Assembly (NCBI GenBank): GCA_007133065.1
Contig: SLNJ01000022.1
Location: 1 to 64,000 of the forward strand
Direction of reading: 5' to 3'
Origin: Opitutales bacterium
GTDB lineage: Bacteria; Verrucomicrobiota; Verrucomicrobiia; Opitutales; Oceanipulchritudinaceae
Length of the DNA: 64,000 nucleotides
Shown here: in pieces, positions 48,688-57,963 of the stretch
Layout of the letters: every line of letters starts with the position of its first letter
Numbering within the stretch: the first letter of the stretch is position 1
Program-made: the position numbers and the translations under genes
Notes under the pieces: generated by a model
Seen by the model: only the letters and a program-made list of their open reading frames with translations
Database searches by the model: none
What the model was told of the DNA's origin: nothing

Positions 48688-49380
48688 ATGCCCGACGCAT
48701 TGAAGATTCCAGTCCACGAGTGCTTTCACACCTGGCAAGGCGAAGGCGTGCACCTCGGCCGCGCCGCGTATTTCATTCGGACATACGGCTGCCCCATACA
48801 CTGCCCCTGGTGCGATTCGGCGGGCACGTGGCATCCGGACTACACCCCGGATTCGATCGTCCGCATTCCTGTGACCAAACTGGCGGAACAGGCAGCGGCC
48901 TCCCGGCCCGAGTTCGTGGTCGTAACGGGCGGCGAACCGGCGGTCCACGATCTCGCTCCACTCACCGACGCACTCCGTCGGAGCGGCTTGCGCATACATC
49001 TGGAGACCAGCGGCGCATTCGCGATTCGCGGAGCATTTGACTGGATCACGGTCAGTCCAAAGCGATGGAAGCTGCCTCTCGCGGAGGCCCTCGCCGCCGC
49101 GGACGAGCTCAAGATTATTGTGGACGAACCCGGCGCCATCGCCTTCTGGCACGATCAGTTGCGGCCTTACCTCCACCCGGATCGTCCCGTCTGGCTGCAC
49201 CCCGAATGGTCGCGTCGCGAGGATCCGGTCATTCTCCACGCCATATCCGACTGGATCAAATCGCGTCGGGCTCCCTACCGCGCCGGCTGGCAGCTCCACA
49301 AAGTCTATCACGTCGACGCCCTCGATCCCCACTCACGCGCCAATGTGCCCCTTGGCGGCAATCCCGAGCTGGGATACTAA
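48688..49380 (+). CDS. queE: 7-carboxy-7-deazaguanine synthase QueE
   Basis: Radical-SAM enzyme forming the deazaguanine ring between QueD and QueC steps. In 230 residues it has TWQGEGVHLGRAAYFIR, the cluster motif CPIHCPWC (CX3CX2C), TGGEPAVHD and LETSG. AAGGA precedes the ATG at good distance. With queC and queD this gives a full route from GTP derivatives to preQ0, used for queuosine in tRNA or for DNA modification. Confidence 0.96.
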   Translation: MPDALKIPVHECFHTWQGEGVHLGRAAYFIRTYGCPIHCPWCDSAGTWHPDYTPDSIVRIPVTKLAEQAAASRPEFVVVTGGEPAVHDLAPLTDALRRSGLRIHLETSGAFAIRGAFDWITVSPKRWKLPLAEALAAADELKIIVDEPGAIAFWHDQLRPYLHPDRPVWLHPEWSRREDPVILHAISDWIKSRRAPYRAGWQLHKVYHVDALDPHSRANVPLGGNPELGY

Positions 49381-49541
49381 CGACGGCGACTTGCAGTTGC
49401 GTCGAGCGCCGGCCAAACCGGCTGTGAAATCGCACGAATGCACGTGGCCCCTCCCGGACTTCGATCCGCGTCCACCCCCGCCTATCCGCGGATTGGCCGA
49501 CTGCCACTTCAAAATGCCGGAGCTGACTCCGAGCCCATGTC

Positions 49542-49967
49542 TCACCTCAACAGCGCGGTCCGCCATGCGTCGGGCAGCGGCAGCGTTCGAACCGTCTCCT
49601 TGGCACGGTCGATCTCCGCATAGGCGATCACCCACTCGGCCTCGGCCACGGTGGTTCCGGCGCGTTGGAACTCCCCCTGAAGCCGAACCCGCTGCGATTC
49701 GACAGCGCTGACCACAAGCACAAGTTCAAACGCCTCCGGATAGCGAAGCGGCATGCGAAACCGACACTGGACGTCCACCCGCGGCCATCCCCGTAATACC
49801 CCGCCTGCCCGTTCCTCCGTGACCGGAATCCCCAGCCCGCCGAGGAGCTCCGCCTCACCGTCCTCGATGTACCGGAGGTAATTGCTGTAATGAACGATTC
49901 CCGCCATATCCGTATCGGAAAAGGCGACCCGCCTCGCATATGTCCAACTCGCCCCCATCGGATTCAC
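49542..49967 (-). CDS. 4-hydroxybenzoyl-CoA-type acyl-CoA thioesterase
   Basis: A 141-residue hot-dog-fold thioesterase. FSDTDMAGIVHYSNYLRY carries the active-site Asp and the conserved VHYSNYLRY motif of the YbgC/4HBT family. Hydrolyses acyl-CoA or acyl-ACP; substrate unknown. Its GTG start forms a GTGA overlap with the gpsA stop; an ATG three codons in (MGASWTY) is possible too. Confidence 0.88.
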   Translation of the reverse strand: MNPMGASWTYARRVAFSDTDMAGIVHYSNYLRYIEDGEAELLGGLGIPVTEERAGGVLRGWPRVDVQCRFRMPLRYPEAFELVLVVSAVESQRVRLQGEFQRAGTTVAEAEWVIAYAEIDRAKETVRTLPLPDAWRTALLR

Positions 49968-50968
49968 ACGCGTTCGGGTTTCAGATCCCGGCTCATCAAT
50001 GCCTCCAGGGCCTCGGCAGCGGATTTTTCCTCGTAGAGGATCGCGTGAATCTGCTGGAGGATCGGTGCATCGAGTCCCTGCTCGCGACAGATCCGGTCAA
50101 ACGTGGCGCAGGTGCGGTAGCCCTCGACCGTCATCCTGCGTTCATTCAGCAGTTCATCGACGCTGACACCCTGTGCGAAAAACTCGCCGAAGCGGCGGTT
50201 GCGACTCTCGGCCCCGTTGCACGTCAGCACCAGATCCCCGAACCCGCTCAATCCATAGAAGGTCTCGCGCCGTCCCCCGAGCGCGACACCCAGTCGAACC
50301 AGTTCGTGCAGCGATCGCGTGAGCAAAGCCGCCTTGGCGTTGTCCCGGAACCCGAGCCCGTCGCAGATTCCCGCGGCGATTGCGTACACATTCTTGAGAC
50401 AGCTGCCCAATTCCACCCCGGTGAGATCCTCGCTCGTATACACGCGCAGGCTTCCCCCGCTCAACTCCGCCTGCAGCATTTCCGCCAGCTCCGGATCGGC
50501 ATCGAGAGCGAGAACCAACGCGCTCGGCTGGCCATCGGCAACCTGCGAGGCAAATGTGGGGCCGCTCAGAACGCCGTGTGGATAGCCGGGCAGCTCCTCG
50601 GCCAGCACCTCCGCCGGTCGATGCCCGGTCGACTCCTCCAGACCCTTGCAGAGGGAGATGAACGATTGGAGTCGCACCGCGTCGGCAAGCGCCGGGCGGA
50701 GTTCCCGGCAAAGGCTGCGGAGGAATTTGGAAGGAGAGGCGATGATGCACAGATCCGCCTCCATGAGCGACGGTTTGTACTCCAACCCGATCTGAACCGA
50801 ATTCGGAAGCCGGTACCCGGGGAAGAATGCGGCGTTTTCCCGTGTCGATGCCATTTCGAGCGCTTCCTCGGTCGTACGCGGCATCAGCGTAACCGTGTGA
50901 TCGAGGCGCGCCAGATGCAGGGCCATCGCGGTACCCCATGCTCCGGCCGGAAGTATCGTTACATTCAT
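49964..50968 (-). CDS. gpsA: glycerol-3-phosphate dehydrogenase (NAD(P)+)
   Basis: Reduces dihydroxyacetone phosphate to sn-glycerol-3-phosphate for phospholipids. The 334 residues begin MNVTILPAGAWGTAMA and include FPGYRLP, SGPTFASQVADG, the catalytic Lys in LGSCLKNVYAIA, and the C-terminal GLSGFGDLVLTCNG. The nucleotide loop reads PAGAWG where GxGxxG is normal: the first Gly is Pro. Only 9 bases separate it from panB, and the thioesterase overlaps its end. Confidence 0.93.
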   Translation of the reverse strand: MNVTILPAGAWGTAMALHLARLDHTVTLMPRTTEEALEMASTRENAAFFPGYRLPNSVQIGLEYKPSLMEADLCIIASPSKFLRSLCRELRPALADAVRLQSFISLCKGLEESTGHRPAEVLAEELPGYPHGVLSGPTFASQVADGQPSALVLALDADPELAEMLQAELSGGSLRVYTSEDLTGVELGSCLKNVYAIAAGICDGLGFRDNAKAALLTRSLHELVRLGVALGGRRETFYGLSGFGDLVLTCNGAESRNRRFGEFFAQGVSVDELLNERRMTVEGYRTCATFDRICREQGLDAPILQQIHAILYEEKSAAEALEALMSRDLKPERV

Positions 50969-50977
50969 GGACCCGTA

Positions 50978-51772
50978 TTACACCGACTTGCCGGCCGATG
51001 GAAACTTCTTTTCGCGCACATCGCGCGCGTACGCCGCGAATCCCTTCCGCGCCTCCCCTGCAAGATCCCCGTACTGTTTCACGAACCCGGGCACTTTCTT
51101 CACGCTGTATCCCAGCAGATCGTTGCAAACGAGAATCTGTCCGTCGCAATCGGGTCCGCAGCCGATTCCAATCATCGGCACCTCCAGCTCGCCGGTCAGC
51201 GCAGCAGCACACCCGGAATCGAGCATCTCGGCGACGATCGCAAAAGCCCCGGCATCCTGTAGCGCCCGGACGTCCGCCAGGAGATGCTCGCGCTCCGCAG
51301 GCGTCCGGCCGAATCTGCGGTAGCCTCCGAGTGCATAGTAGCGTTGGGGCAACAGCCCGATGTGCCCGAGCACCGGAATTCCCGCGCGCACGAGCCGAGC
51401 CACCACCGGCGCCATCGCTTCCCCCCCTTCGATCTTCACCGCTTCCGCCCCGCCCTCACGCATCAGACGCGCACAGGTATCGAGCACCCGGTCGAACTCA
51501 TGACACCCGGCGGCAAACGGCACGTCCGCCACCAACAGGGCGGCCGGACGCGCCCGTGCCACCGCCGCAGTATGATGCACCATCATATCCACCGTCACGG
51601 GCACCGTGGTCTCAAACCCGAGCATGGTCGTCCCGACGGAGTCTCCGACCAGAATCAGATCCACCTCAGCTTCATCAGCCAATACCGCGGTGACCGCGTC
51701 ATATGCGGTGACACAGACGATCGGGCGCTTCCCCTTCAGCCCGCGGATGCTTTGTGTAGTCCATTTCGACAT
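50978..51772 (-). CDS. panB: 3-methyl-2-oxobutanoate hydroxymethyltransferase
   Basis: First step of pantothenate synthesis, adding a hydroxymethyl group to ketoisovalerate. The 264-residue product has TAYDAVTAVLADEA, LVGDSVGTTMLGF with metal-binding Asp, VADVPF, and VKIEGGE, then GHIGLLPQ. Start at MSKWTTQSIRG; ATGs 4 and 12 codons upstream are in frame. Diverges from the TetR-type gene. Confidence 0.95.
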   Translation of the reverse strand: MSKWTTQSIRGLKGKRPIVCVTAYDAVTAVLADEAEVDLILVGDSVGTTMLGFETTVPVTVDMMVHHTAAVARARPAALLVADVPFAAGCHEFDRVLDTCARLMREGGAEAVKIEGGEAMAPVVARLVRAGIPVLGHIGLLPQRYYALGGYRRFGRTPAEREHLLADVRALQDAGAFAIVAEMLDSGCAAALTGELEVPMIGIGCGPDCDGQILVCNDLLGYSVKKVPGFVKQYGDLAGEARKGFAAYARDVREKKFPSAGKSV

Positions 51773-51881
51773 GGTTCCGGGCATAGCGCCCCAATGCACA
51801 TTCCACAATGAAATTTACCGATTCATTCCCGGCCTCGGAATACCTTGCCGCTCCGCCTCCGGCCTGCAAAAGTTTCCTGTC

Positions 51882-52508
51882 ATGCCGCACAACCGCCGCC
51901 GCACCGAAGCGCAGTTTCTCGATGCCGCCAGAACGCATTTGGAGTCGAGTGGATTCGCCGGCCTTGGCGTCAATGCGATCGCCGAAGCAGCCGGATTTGA
52001 CAAGGTATTGATATATCGATACTTCAAAAATATAAACGGCCTGCTCGAGCGGCTGGCTGAGGAGCAGGGATTCTTCCCCCGGAGCGATGAAATCATCGCA
52101 TCCCTTCCCGCGGCGACCGGTGAACCCCGGCCGCTCGCCGAAGCCGTCGGCACGCTCCTGGAGGCGGCGCTCGCGCGGGCGCTCGCCGAACCGCTTGCCG
52201 CCGCCCTGGTACGATGGGAAGGCGCTACGCCGGATAATCCCTTGATTCACGCATGGCGCGCCGCCCGCGCCCGATGCGGCGGCGAGCTCCGCGCCTGCTG
52301 CCAACCCGTCGCCGGAGAATCGCTGCCGGCGACCGCGTGGTTCGAAGCCGCGCTCGCCGCAGCCCTCCGGGCAGCGGTCATCGATGGATCGCAGGACCCC
52401 GCCGCCGGACTCACCGCCTCCATGCAGACCCCCCAAGTCCGCCTCCGCGGCCCCCGCCGCGAAGCCCCCGCAACCGACTCCGACGAACTCCCGGTCGAGC
52501 TGCTCTGA
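51882..52508 (+). CDS. TetR-family transcriptional regulator
   Basis: A 208-residue repressor-type protein. The N-terminal helix-turn-helix is FAGLGVNAIAEAAGFDKVLIYRYFKNINGLLERL (about residues 25-58, quoted in part), strongly TetR-like. The C-terminal ligand domain is Ala/Arg-rich with no recognisable specificity. Encoded divergently from panB over a 109-base gap, so it may control panB-gpsA or itself. Ligand unknown. Confidence 0.86.
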   Translation: MPHNRRRTEAQFLDAARTHLESSGFAGLGVNAIAEAAGFDKVLIYRYFKNINGLLERLAEEQGFFPRSDEIIASLPAATGEPRPLAEAVGTLLEAALARALAEPLAAALVRWEGATPDNPLIHAWRAARARCGGELRACCQPVAGESLPATAWFEAALAAALRAAVIDGSQDPAAGLTASMQTPQVRLRGPRREAPATDSDELPVELL

Positions 52509-52545
52509 AGCGGGTTCGCCGCCATGAGCGAAAACACCACACCGG

Positions 52546-53910
52546 TCACCGGCATGCTCCGCCCGTGCCGAACTCCTGTTCGACGGCAACGCGCAATCTC
52601 CCCATCGTATCGACGACGAGTTCGGACCTGGGGGCTTCGACGAGGAGCCGCAGTTTCGGTTCGGTCCCGGAGTAGCGCACGAGGAGCCGCCCCTGACCGT
52701 CGAGCGAGCCCTCCAGCGTCCGGATTTCGTCCCGCAACGCGGGCAACTCGTCGATCGGCACTTTTCGGCCGACGTCAATACTCTCCTGCATTTGTGGGTA
52801 CAATCTGATGCGCCTACGCAGCGCGGAGAGAGGTTTCCCGGTCCTGATCAGAAGCTCCAGCATGCGCAGGGAGGCCAGCAACCCGTCGCCGGTGGAAGTC
52901 AAGTCTCCCGGAATAATGTGTCCGCTCGACTCGCCCCCGAATTTGAATCCGCGGCGAAGCATCTCGTGCTGGACGCAGCGATCACCCACGCCGACGCGCA
53001 CCACGCTAATACCAGCCTTTTGCAGCGACGCATCGAGCCCCAGATTGCTCATCACGGTAAAGACGGCGGTTCGATCAGGAAGGCGTCCCTGTTCGTCAGC
53101 ATCAAGTGCCAGCAAACCGAGGGCCTCGTCCCCGTCGAGCAAGCTTCCGGTTTCATCACAGAAACGCACCCGGTCGCCGTCGCCGTCGTGGATGATTCCG
53201 ATCCGGGCGCCGACTTTCGTTGTCAACCTGCAGACTCGCTCGGGGAACTCGCTGCCGACGCGGTCGTTGATCAACCCCGGCGGCGCGTCGCCGCCGAGAC
53301 TCGCGAGCTGCGCGCCGGCGCGGCGCAGCACCGCGGGATTGACCCGCACCGCCGGGCCGTTCGCCCCGTCGAACGCCAGCGTCCAGCCAGCCAGCGCGCC
53401 CGCCGGAAGGACCCGTTCCGCGGATTCCCGGTACGATTCCAGCGCATCGACCTGGCGAAATGCAGCCGGACGCATCGGATCCCGGGACGCGGCAAGGGCC
53501 TGTTCGATCCGCGCTTCGAGCTTCACCTCCTCCGCATCATTGAGTTTGACGCCGCTCCTCCCGAACAATTTGACCCCGTTGTCCGCAGCCGGATTGTGCG
53601 ACGCGGTCACCGCGATGCCTCCGCTCGCCCCGAAATGCCGAATCGCGTGCACGATCGCGGGCGTGGGGATCACGTCCGCGTCAAGGACCTCCACCCGGTG
53701 GTACGCGAGTCCGGCCAGCAGGGATGCCCGCACCTCCGGACCGGATTCACGCGTGTCACGCCCGATCACAACCCGCACCGGGTCCGAGTCGGCGCGCTCG
53801 ACCAGGCAGGCTCCCCATGCAAATCCGAGAGCGCGGAGGAACTCCGGCTGCAGCAGCGGACCGCCGACGCGGTCGCGGATTCCATCGGTGCCGAAATAGC
53901 GGCGTTTCAT
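52546..53910 (-). CDS. glmM: phosphoglucosamine mutase
   Basis: Converts glucosamine-6-phosphate to glucosamine-1-phosphate for peptidoglycan and LPS. The 454-residue protein has RRYFGTDGIRD at its start, the phosphoserine loop TASHNPAADNGVK, the metal loop DGDGDR and the late substrate-binding RYSGTEPKLR. Start at MKRRYFGTDG; thirty open codons upstream lie inside trpD. Its ATG overlaps the trpD stop by 4 bases. Confidence 0.95.
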   Translation of the reverse strand: MKRRYFGTDGIRDRVGGPLLQPEFLRALGFAWGACLVERADSDPVRVVIGRDTRESGPEVRASLLAGLAYHRVEVLDADVIPTPAIVHAIRHFGASGGIAVTASHNPAADNGVKLFGRSGVKLNDAEEVKLEARIEQALAASRDPMRPAAFRQVDALESYRESAERVLPAGALAGWTLAFDGANGPAVRVNPAVLRRAGAQLASLGGDAPPGLINDRVGSEFPERVCRLTTKVGARIGIIHDGDGDRVRFCDETGSLLDGDEALGLLALDADEQGRLPDRTAVFTVMSNLGLDASLQKAGISVVRVGVGDRCVQHEMLRRGFKFGGESSGHIIPGDLTSTGDGLLASLRMLELLIRTGKPLSALRRRIRLYPQMQESIDVGRKVPIDELPALRDEIRTLEGSLDGQGRLLVRYSGTEPKLRLLVEAPRSELVVDTMGRLRVAVEQEFGTGGACR

Positions 53911-54968
53911 GCGGCTGGATGCCGTTCGTAAAACGCACGCGACCGAGCGAGCCAGTCCCGTACGGCACCTCCGCGCAAGAGCTCCCGCGCGTGCTCGCAC
54001 CCGGCCTCCAGGCTCGCCACGGCGTCCGCGGCAAAGAACCCGGCTCCTGCGTTCAAGCAGACCGTATCCTCCAGCCCGCGGTGCGCCCGCCCGTCCATCA
54101 GTTCCTCAAACAGGCTCCGGTTCTGTTCGGGAGTCCCCCCTTTCAGAACTTCCGGCTCGCACGGATTCAGTCCCAGCATTCCGGGAGCAACCGTCTTGTT
54201 GAAACCGCGCAGCGATCCGAAACCATGCATCACGTTCTCGCCGGCGGCGGTCAACTCATCGAGGCCCGAGGCACCCTCCGACAAACGGCCGTGCACCACG
54301 ATTCCCCGATCGAGCCCGAGTTCGTCGAGCGCACCGGCAAGCGGTGCCACCCATGCCTCATCAAAGACCCCGAGCACCTGGCGCATCGGACGCGCCGGAT
54401 TGATCAACGGACCCAATATGTTGAAGATCGTCCGAACACCCTGCTTCGCAAGGGCCTGCCGCACCGGCATGATCTCCTTGAACGCCGGATGAAAAGCGGG
54501 AGCGAAAAAGAAACAGAAATTCAGCTCGGCGACCGACGCGCGCAGGACATCCGGCTCCGCCTCAATCCCGATCCCAAGCGCAGCCAGAAACTCAGCACTG
54601 CCGCTCTTCGAGGTGATCGCGCGGTTGCCGTGCTTGAGCACCGGAACACCACCCGCCGCAACGATGATCGCCGCGGTTGACGAGATGTTGTAGGTCCCGA
54701 AGCGGTCGCCTCCCGTTCCCACGATATCGATAGCGCCGGACGCGTAATCGGAGAGCCCCGGATCGCGGGCCAGTTCCCGGAAGACGCGGGCGAACGCAGT
54801 CACCTCCACAACCGACTCCCCTTTCGACGCCAGGGCGCTCAGGAACGCCGTCTTATCCTCAACCGAGTCCGCGGTTCCGGCAAGGCCGCGCGCGGCCGCC
54901 TCGGCCTGCAGTGCGTCAAGCGATTGCCCCTCACGCAACCGGGCGGTCAATCTTGTCAATGGCTCCAT
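53907..54968 (-). CDS. trpD: anthranilate phosphoribosyltransferase
   Basis: Second step of tryptophan synthesis. The 353 residues show DIVGTGGDRFGTYNISSTAA with the PRPP/anthranilate loop, KHGNRAITSKSGSAEFLAALG, and RTIFNILGPLINPA. Length and motifs are standard. No other trp genes are adjacent; it is translationally coupled to glmM, an odd functional pairing. Confidence 0.95.
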   Translation of the reverse strand: MEPLTRLTARLREGQSLDALQAEAAARGLAGTADSVEDKTAFLSALASKGESVVEVTAFARVFRELARDPGLSDYASGAIDIVGTGGDRFGTYNISSTAAIIVAAGGVPVLKHGNRAITSKSGSAEFLAALGIGIEAEPDVLRASVAELNFCFFFAPAFHPAFKEIMPVRQALAKQGVRTIFNILGPLINPARPMRQVLGVFDEAWVAPLAGALDELGLDRGIVVHGRLSEGASGLDELTAAGENVMHGFGSLRGFNKTVAPGMLGLNPCEPEVLKGGTPEQNRSLFEELMDGRAHRGLEDTVCLNAGAGFFAADAVASLEAGCEHARELLRGGAVRDWLARSRAFYERHPAA

Positions 54969-55061
54969 GTGCTCCGAACGTTACTCGCATTGCTTGCCGA
55001 CCGGCTCCCTTTCGATCGATTCGCTCATTGAACGCTTCAGCGTTGGAGAAGCAAGAACGAA

Positions 55062-55583
55062 TCAATTGCGCGCGGGTTTTTCGGAATCGCCGTTGGACCC
55101 GCCATCGAGCCGATGGAGTTCGTCGCGGACGCGGGCTGCGGTTTCAAAGTCCTCCGCCTTGACCGCATCCTCCATCTGACGGTTCAAATCGCGTACGCGG
55201 GCACGCAACGCCTCCTTCTCGAACGGCTTCGGAATTTTCCCCCGGTGCTTGGTGTCCTTGTGGAGTTGCGGGAGCAGCTTCTCGACGAATTCGCCGAACA
55301 CCTCGTAGCACTGAGCACAGCCGAAGCGATTGTACTTCTGAAACTGCCTCTCGCTCATCCCACAGGTCGGGCAGCGGATGCCCGAGTCCTCCTCGGGAGC
55401 CGCGCGCGGCATATCCAGGATCTGGTTCAGAAGCTCGAACTGGTCCGGGTCCTGGAGCTTTTGCGCATGTGGACACTCCTCGCACAAGTCCACTTTCACC
55501 ACCTGATTCCCCACGATCTGGGTCAGGTGAATGGTGCACTTTTTCTCACAGTTCTCACATCCGGGTGGTCGTTTTTCGCTCAT
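55062..55583 (-). CDS. McsA-like UVR-domain protein with zinc-binding CxxC pairs
   Basis: A 173-residue protein with CENCEKKC, CEEC, CPTC and CAQC pairs in the first 100 residues and a C-terminal UVR motif (LNRQMEDAVKAEDFETAARVRDEL). This is the architecture of McsA, the activator of protein-arginine kinase McsB in Firmicutes. No mcsB, ctsR or clpC is adjacent. It may act in stress response or with a distant kinase; function inferred. Its C-terminal ~10 residues are Ser/Asp/Lys-rich. Confidence 0.84.
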   Translation of the reverse strand: MSEKRPPGCENCEKKCTIHLTQIVGNQVVKVDLCEECPHAQKLQDPDQFELLNQILDMPRAAPEEDSGIRCPTCGMSERQFQKYNRFGCAQCYEVFGEFVEKLLPQLHKDTKHRGKIPKPFEKEALRARVRDLNRQMEDAVKAEDFETAARVRDELHRLDGGSNGDSEKPARN

Positions 55584-55697
55584 GAATCAAATAAATCTGG
55601 AATTGGGTCCTGGGATCTTCAGAAAGTCAACACACCGTAGGGGGGGCGCTCTGCGGTTCAAGCCTGTTCCTCTTTCTCCAACCAGGAGTTCGAGCGC

Positions 55698-56162
55698 TCA
55701 CGCCCGGGCGCGGGCGGCCTCCTCATGGGCGTCCCCGCCTTCGGTGGCATTGTTTAGATAGAGCCGCGCGAAACCCTGAATGCGTTCGGCGACCCGCGTA
55801 AGCCCGTTGCGCCGATTTGGACTCAGATGCTGGGTGATGCCCACCTCCTTCAGGAACCCGGGATCGACGCGTAACACCTCCTCTGGCGAATGCCCGCTGT
55901 AGAGATCGCAGAGCAACGCCGCGATCCCTTTTGTTATCGAGGAATCCGAATCGGCGCGATAGTGACACAGACCATCGTGGAACTCCGGCACCACCCACAA
56001 CTGGGACATACATCCGTCGATCCGGAAGGTGTCGTTCTTGAACTTCTCTTCCAGCAACGGATGCTCCTTACCGCGATCGATCACATAGGAAAAACGCTCG
56101 TACGGGTCGTCGATATAGCGCAATTCCTCCAGTATCTGCTCTCTCTTCTCTTCAATGGACAT
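55698..56162 (-). CDS. sufE: cysteine desulfuration protein SufE
   Basis: Sulfur acceptor for SufS in iron-sulfur assembly. The 154 residues fit SufE: catalytic Cys51 in DGCMSQLWVV (the equivalent is Cys51 in E. coli SufE), the following SDSSITKGIAALLCDLYSG, and a C-terminal helical part. An Ala/Glu-rich tail of ~12 residues is additional. No other suf gene is near. Start at MSIEEKREQ. Confidence 0.93.
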   Translation of the reverse strand: MSIEEKREQILEELRYIDDPYERFSYVIDRGKEHPLLEEKFKNDTFRIDGCMSQLWVVPEFHDGLCHYRADSDSSITKGIAALLCDLYSGHSPEEVLRVDPGFLKEVGITQHLSPNRRNGLTRVAERIQGFARLYLNNATEGGDAHEEAARARA

Positions 56163-56543
56163 ATCTGATACCCTCCACAATACGAACTTCCGGGAATTGT
56201 GCAATGCCAATGGAAAATCGAGGTCTCACGCCCGAATGGCGCTCGGTTAAGGCATCCTTTCATGATCGGGATCGAAATCGAAATCGGGTCTCCAAATCGA
56301 AACACTCGTTTGCTAGTCAAGCACTTCGATACCGATTTCGATTTCGATAGGGATACCGATTTCGCGCTTAACCGAGCACCATTAGCCTCACGCCCCGGGT
56401 GAATTCCCAATTTCGCCCTTGTCCCTTCGAACGGGACATCCCCGGCACCGCTGATCTTTTCCGGAGAGATGCCGAGTCCTGATAAGACGCCAGCCGAATT
56501 CAAAATCGCTAGTTCGATTCCGATCGGGGCCGCGATCCCGACC
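56163..56543. other. gene-free spacer holding a MITE-like element
   Basis: No gene between sufE and gltA. The left part carries the mobile-like repeat listed separately. The right part, 56430-56543, is rich in CGAT/ATCG words and holds CCGATT-CTC-AATCGG hairpin beside the gltA stop. Confidence 0.6.
56234..56386. mobile_element. MITE-like element, copy 1
   Basis: About 153 bp with 17-bp terminal inverted repeats differing at one base (AATGGCGCTCGGTTAAG at 56235-56251 against its partner at 56367-56383). A direct repeat CTCACGCCC flanks it (56225-56233 and 56387-56395), like a target-site duplication. The interior has stretches of ATCGAAATCG and the signature GGGTCTCCAAATCG. No open frame of its own, so any transposase would be supplied elsewhere. 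A second, inverted copy is at 60.9 kb. Confidence 0.72.
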
Positions 56544-57833
56544 TCACCGATTCTCAATCGGGATGTAGTCGCGCTCCGATTTACCCATATAGATCTGACG
56601 GGGGCGATGGATTTTGCCCTTTGGTGCCTCCGCGATCTCCTTCCAGTTGGCGATCCAACCCGGCATGCGTCCGATCGCGAACATGACAGTGAACATCTCC
56701 ATGGGAATCCCGATCGCCTTCAGAATAATCCCGCTGTAGAAATCGACGTTGGGATACAACTTGCGTGAAATGAAGTAATCATCGTTCAACGCGGCCTCCT
56801 CAAGACGGCGTGCGATGTCGAGTAATGGATCCTTTTTCCCAAGGCTGGCGAGCACTTTATCCGTCATATTGCCGAGTATCTTTGCCCGGGGATCGTAGTT
56901 CTTGTAGACCCGGTGCCCGAATCCCATCATCAGCGACTTTCCGCTTTTCGCCATCTCGATGAACCGGGTGCCGTCATCCCCGGAGTCGCGAATCTCCTCC
57001 AGCATCTGGATCACCGCCGTGTTCGCACCGCCGTGCAGCGGTCCCCACAGCGCGGAGACCCCGGCGGAGACCGAGGCGAAGAGGTTGGCTCCGCCGCTGG
57101 CGACCATGCGCACCGTCGAGGTGCTGCAATTTTGTTCGTGATCGGCGTGGAGCAGGAAGAACAGATCGAGCGCATGACCGAGCCCGTGAATATCGGTAAA
57201 CTCGTTGTACGGCTCGGAAAACATCATGTGCAGGAAATTCTCGGAATAGCGCAGGTCCTTCCGCGGATAGATATAGGGGAGACCGCGGTCGTTGCGGTAT
57301 GCCATGGCCGCGAGCGTACGCACCTTGGAGACAAGCACCGCCGCGGCTTCGTCGAAACGCTCCAGGTCCGTTTCGCGGTTGTTCGTGGCCATTTCGGGAT
57401 AGTAACAGCCCAAAGCGTTCAGCATCGAAGAGAGAATCGCCATCGGATGCGACCGTGGTGGAAACCCGAGATAGTGGTGTTTCAGATCCTCGTGAACGTG
57501 CGCACCGCGCCGCACCTTCTCCCGGAATTCATCGAAATCCGCCTTTCGCGGCAGTTCGCCATAGATAAGCAGCCAAACCATCTCCATGAACGAGGAGCTC
57601 TCCGAAAGCTGCTCGATCGAATATCCGCGGTGGCGCAGAATACCCTTCTCACCGTCAACATACGTAATGTCACTGGTACACGACCCGGTGTTGGCGTACC
57701 CGTCATCGTACGAAATATATCCCGAGTCAGAACGAAGCTTCCTGATGTCGATCGCCTTCTCGTTTTCCGTACCGACGATGACCGGATATTCATACGAGCG
57801 ATCGCCGATTTGGATGGTAGCCGTTTTTTCCAT
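56544..57833 (-). CDS. gltA: citrate synthase, hexameric (GltA) type
   Basis: Condenses acetyl-CoA and oxaloacetate, entry to the citrate cycle. The 429-residue protein matches the E. coli-type length. It has [36 protein letters not shown] and [14 protein letters not shown] with catalytic His residues, and [19 protein letters not shown] with the catalytic Asp. Start at [11 protein letters not shown]. It diverges from the EEP-family gene. Confidence 0.97.
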   Translation of the reverse strand: MEKTATIQIGDRSYEYPVIVGTENEKAIDIRKLRSDSGYISYDDGYANTGSCTSDITYVDGEKGILRHRGYSIEQLSESSSFMEMVWLLIYGELPRKADFDEFREKVRRGAHVHEDLKHHYLGFPPRSHPMAILSSMLNALGCYYPEMATNNRETDLERFDEAAAVLVSKVRTLAAMAYRNDRGLPYIYPRKDLRYSENFLHMMFSEPYNEFTDIHGLGHALDLFFLLHADHEQNCSTSTVRMVASGGANLFASVSAGVSALWGPLHGGANTAVIQMLEEIRDSGDDGTRFIEMAKSGKSLMMGFGHRVYKNYDPRAKILGNMTDKVLASLGKKDPLLDIARRLEEAALNDDYFISRKLYPNVDFYSGIILKAIGIPMEMFTVMFAIGRMPGWIANWKEIAEAPKGKIHRPRQIYMGKSERDYIPIENR

Positions 57834-57963
57834 GATGCTATCTTGGAGAATCGCTACGCCAGCTTGCAAGTCAAAGAACCGCGAATTTTTACTTGGATAC
57901 GACCGCCCATCTGCTCGACAATCGCGCGAAATCCGTCATGTTGGATTTTACGCCCCCCCGCGC

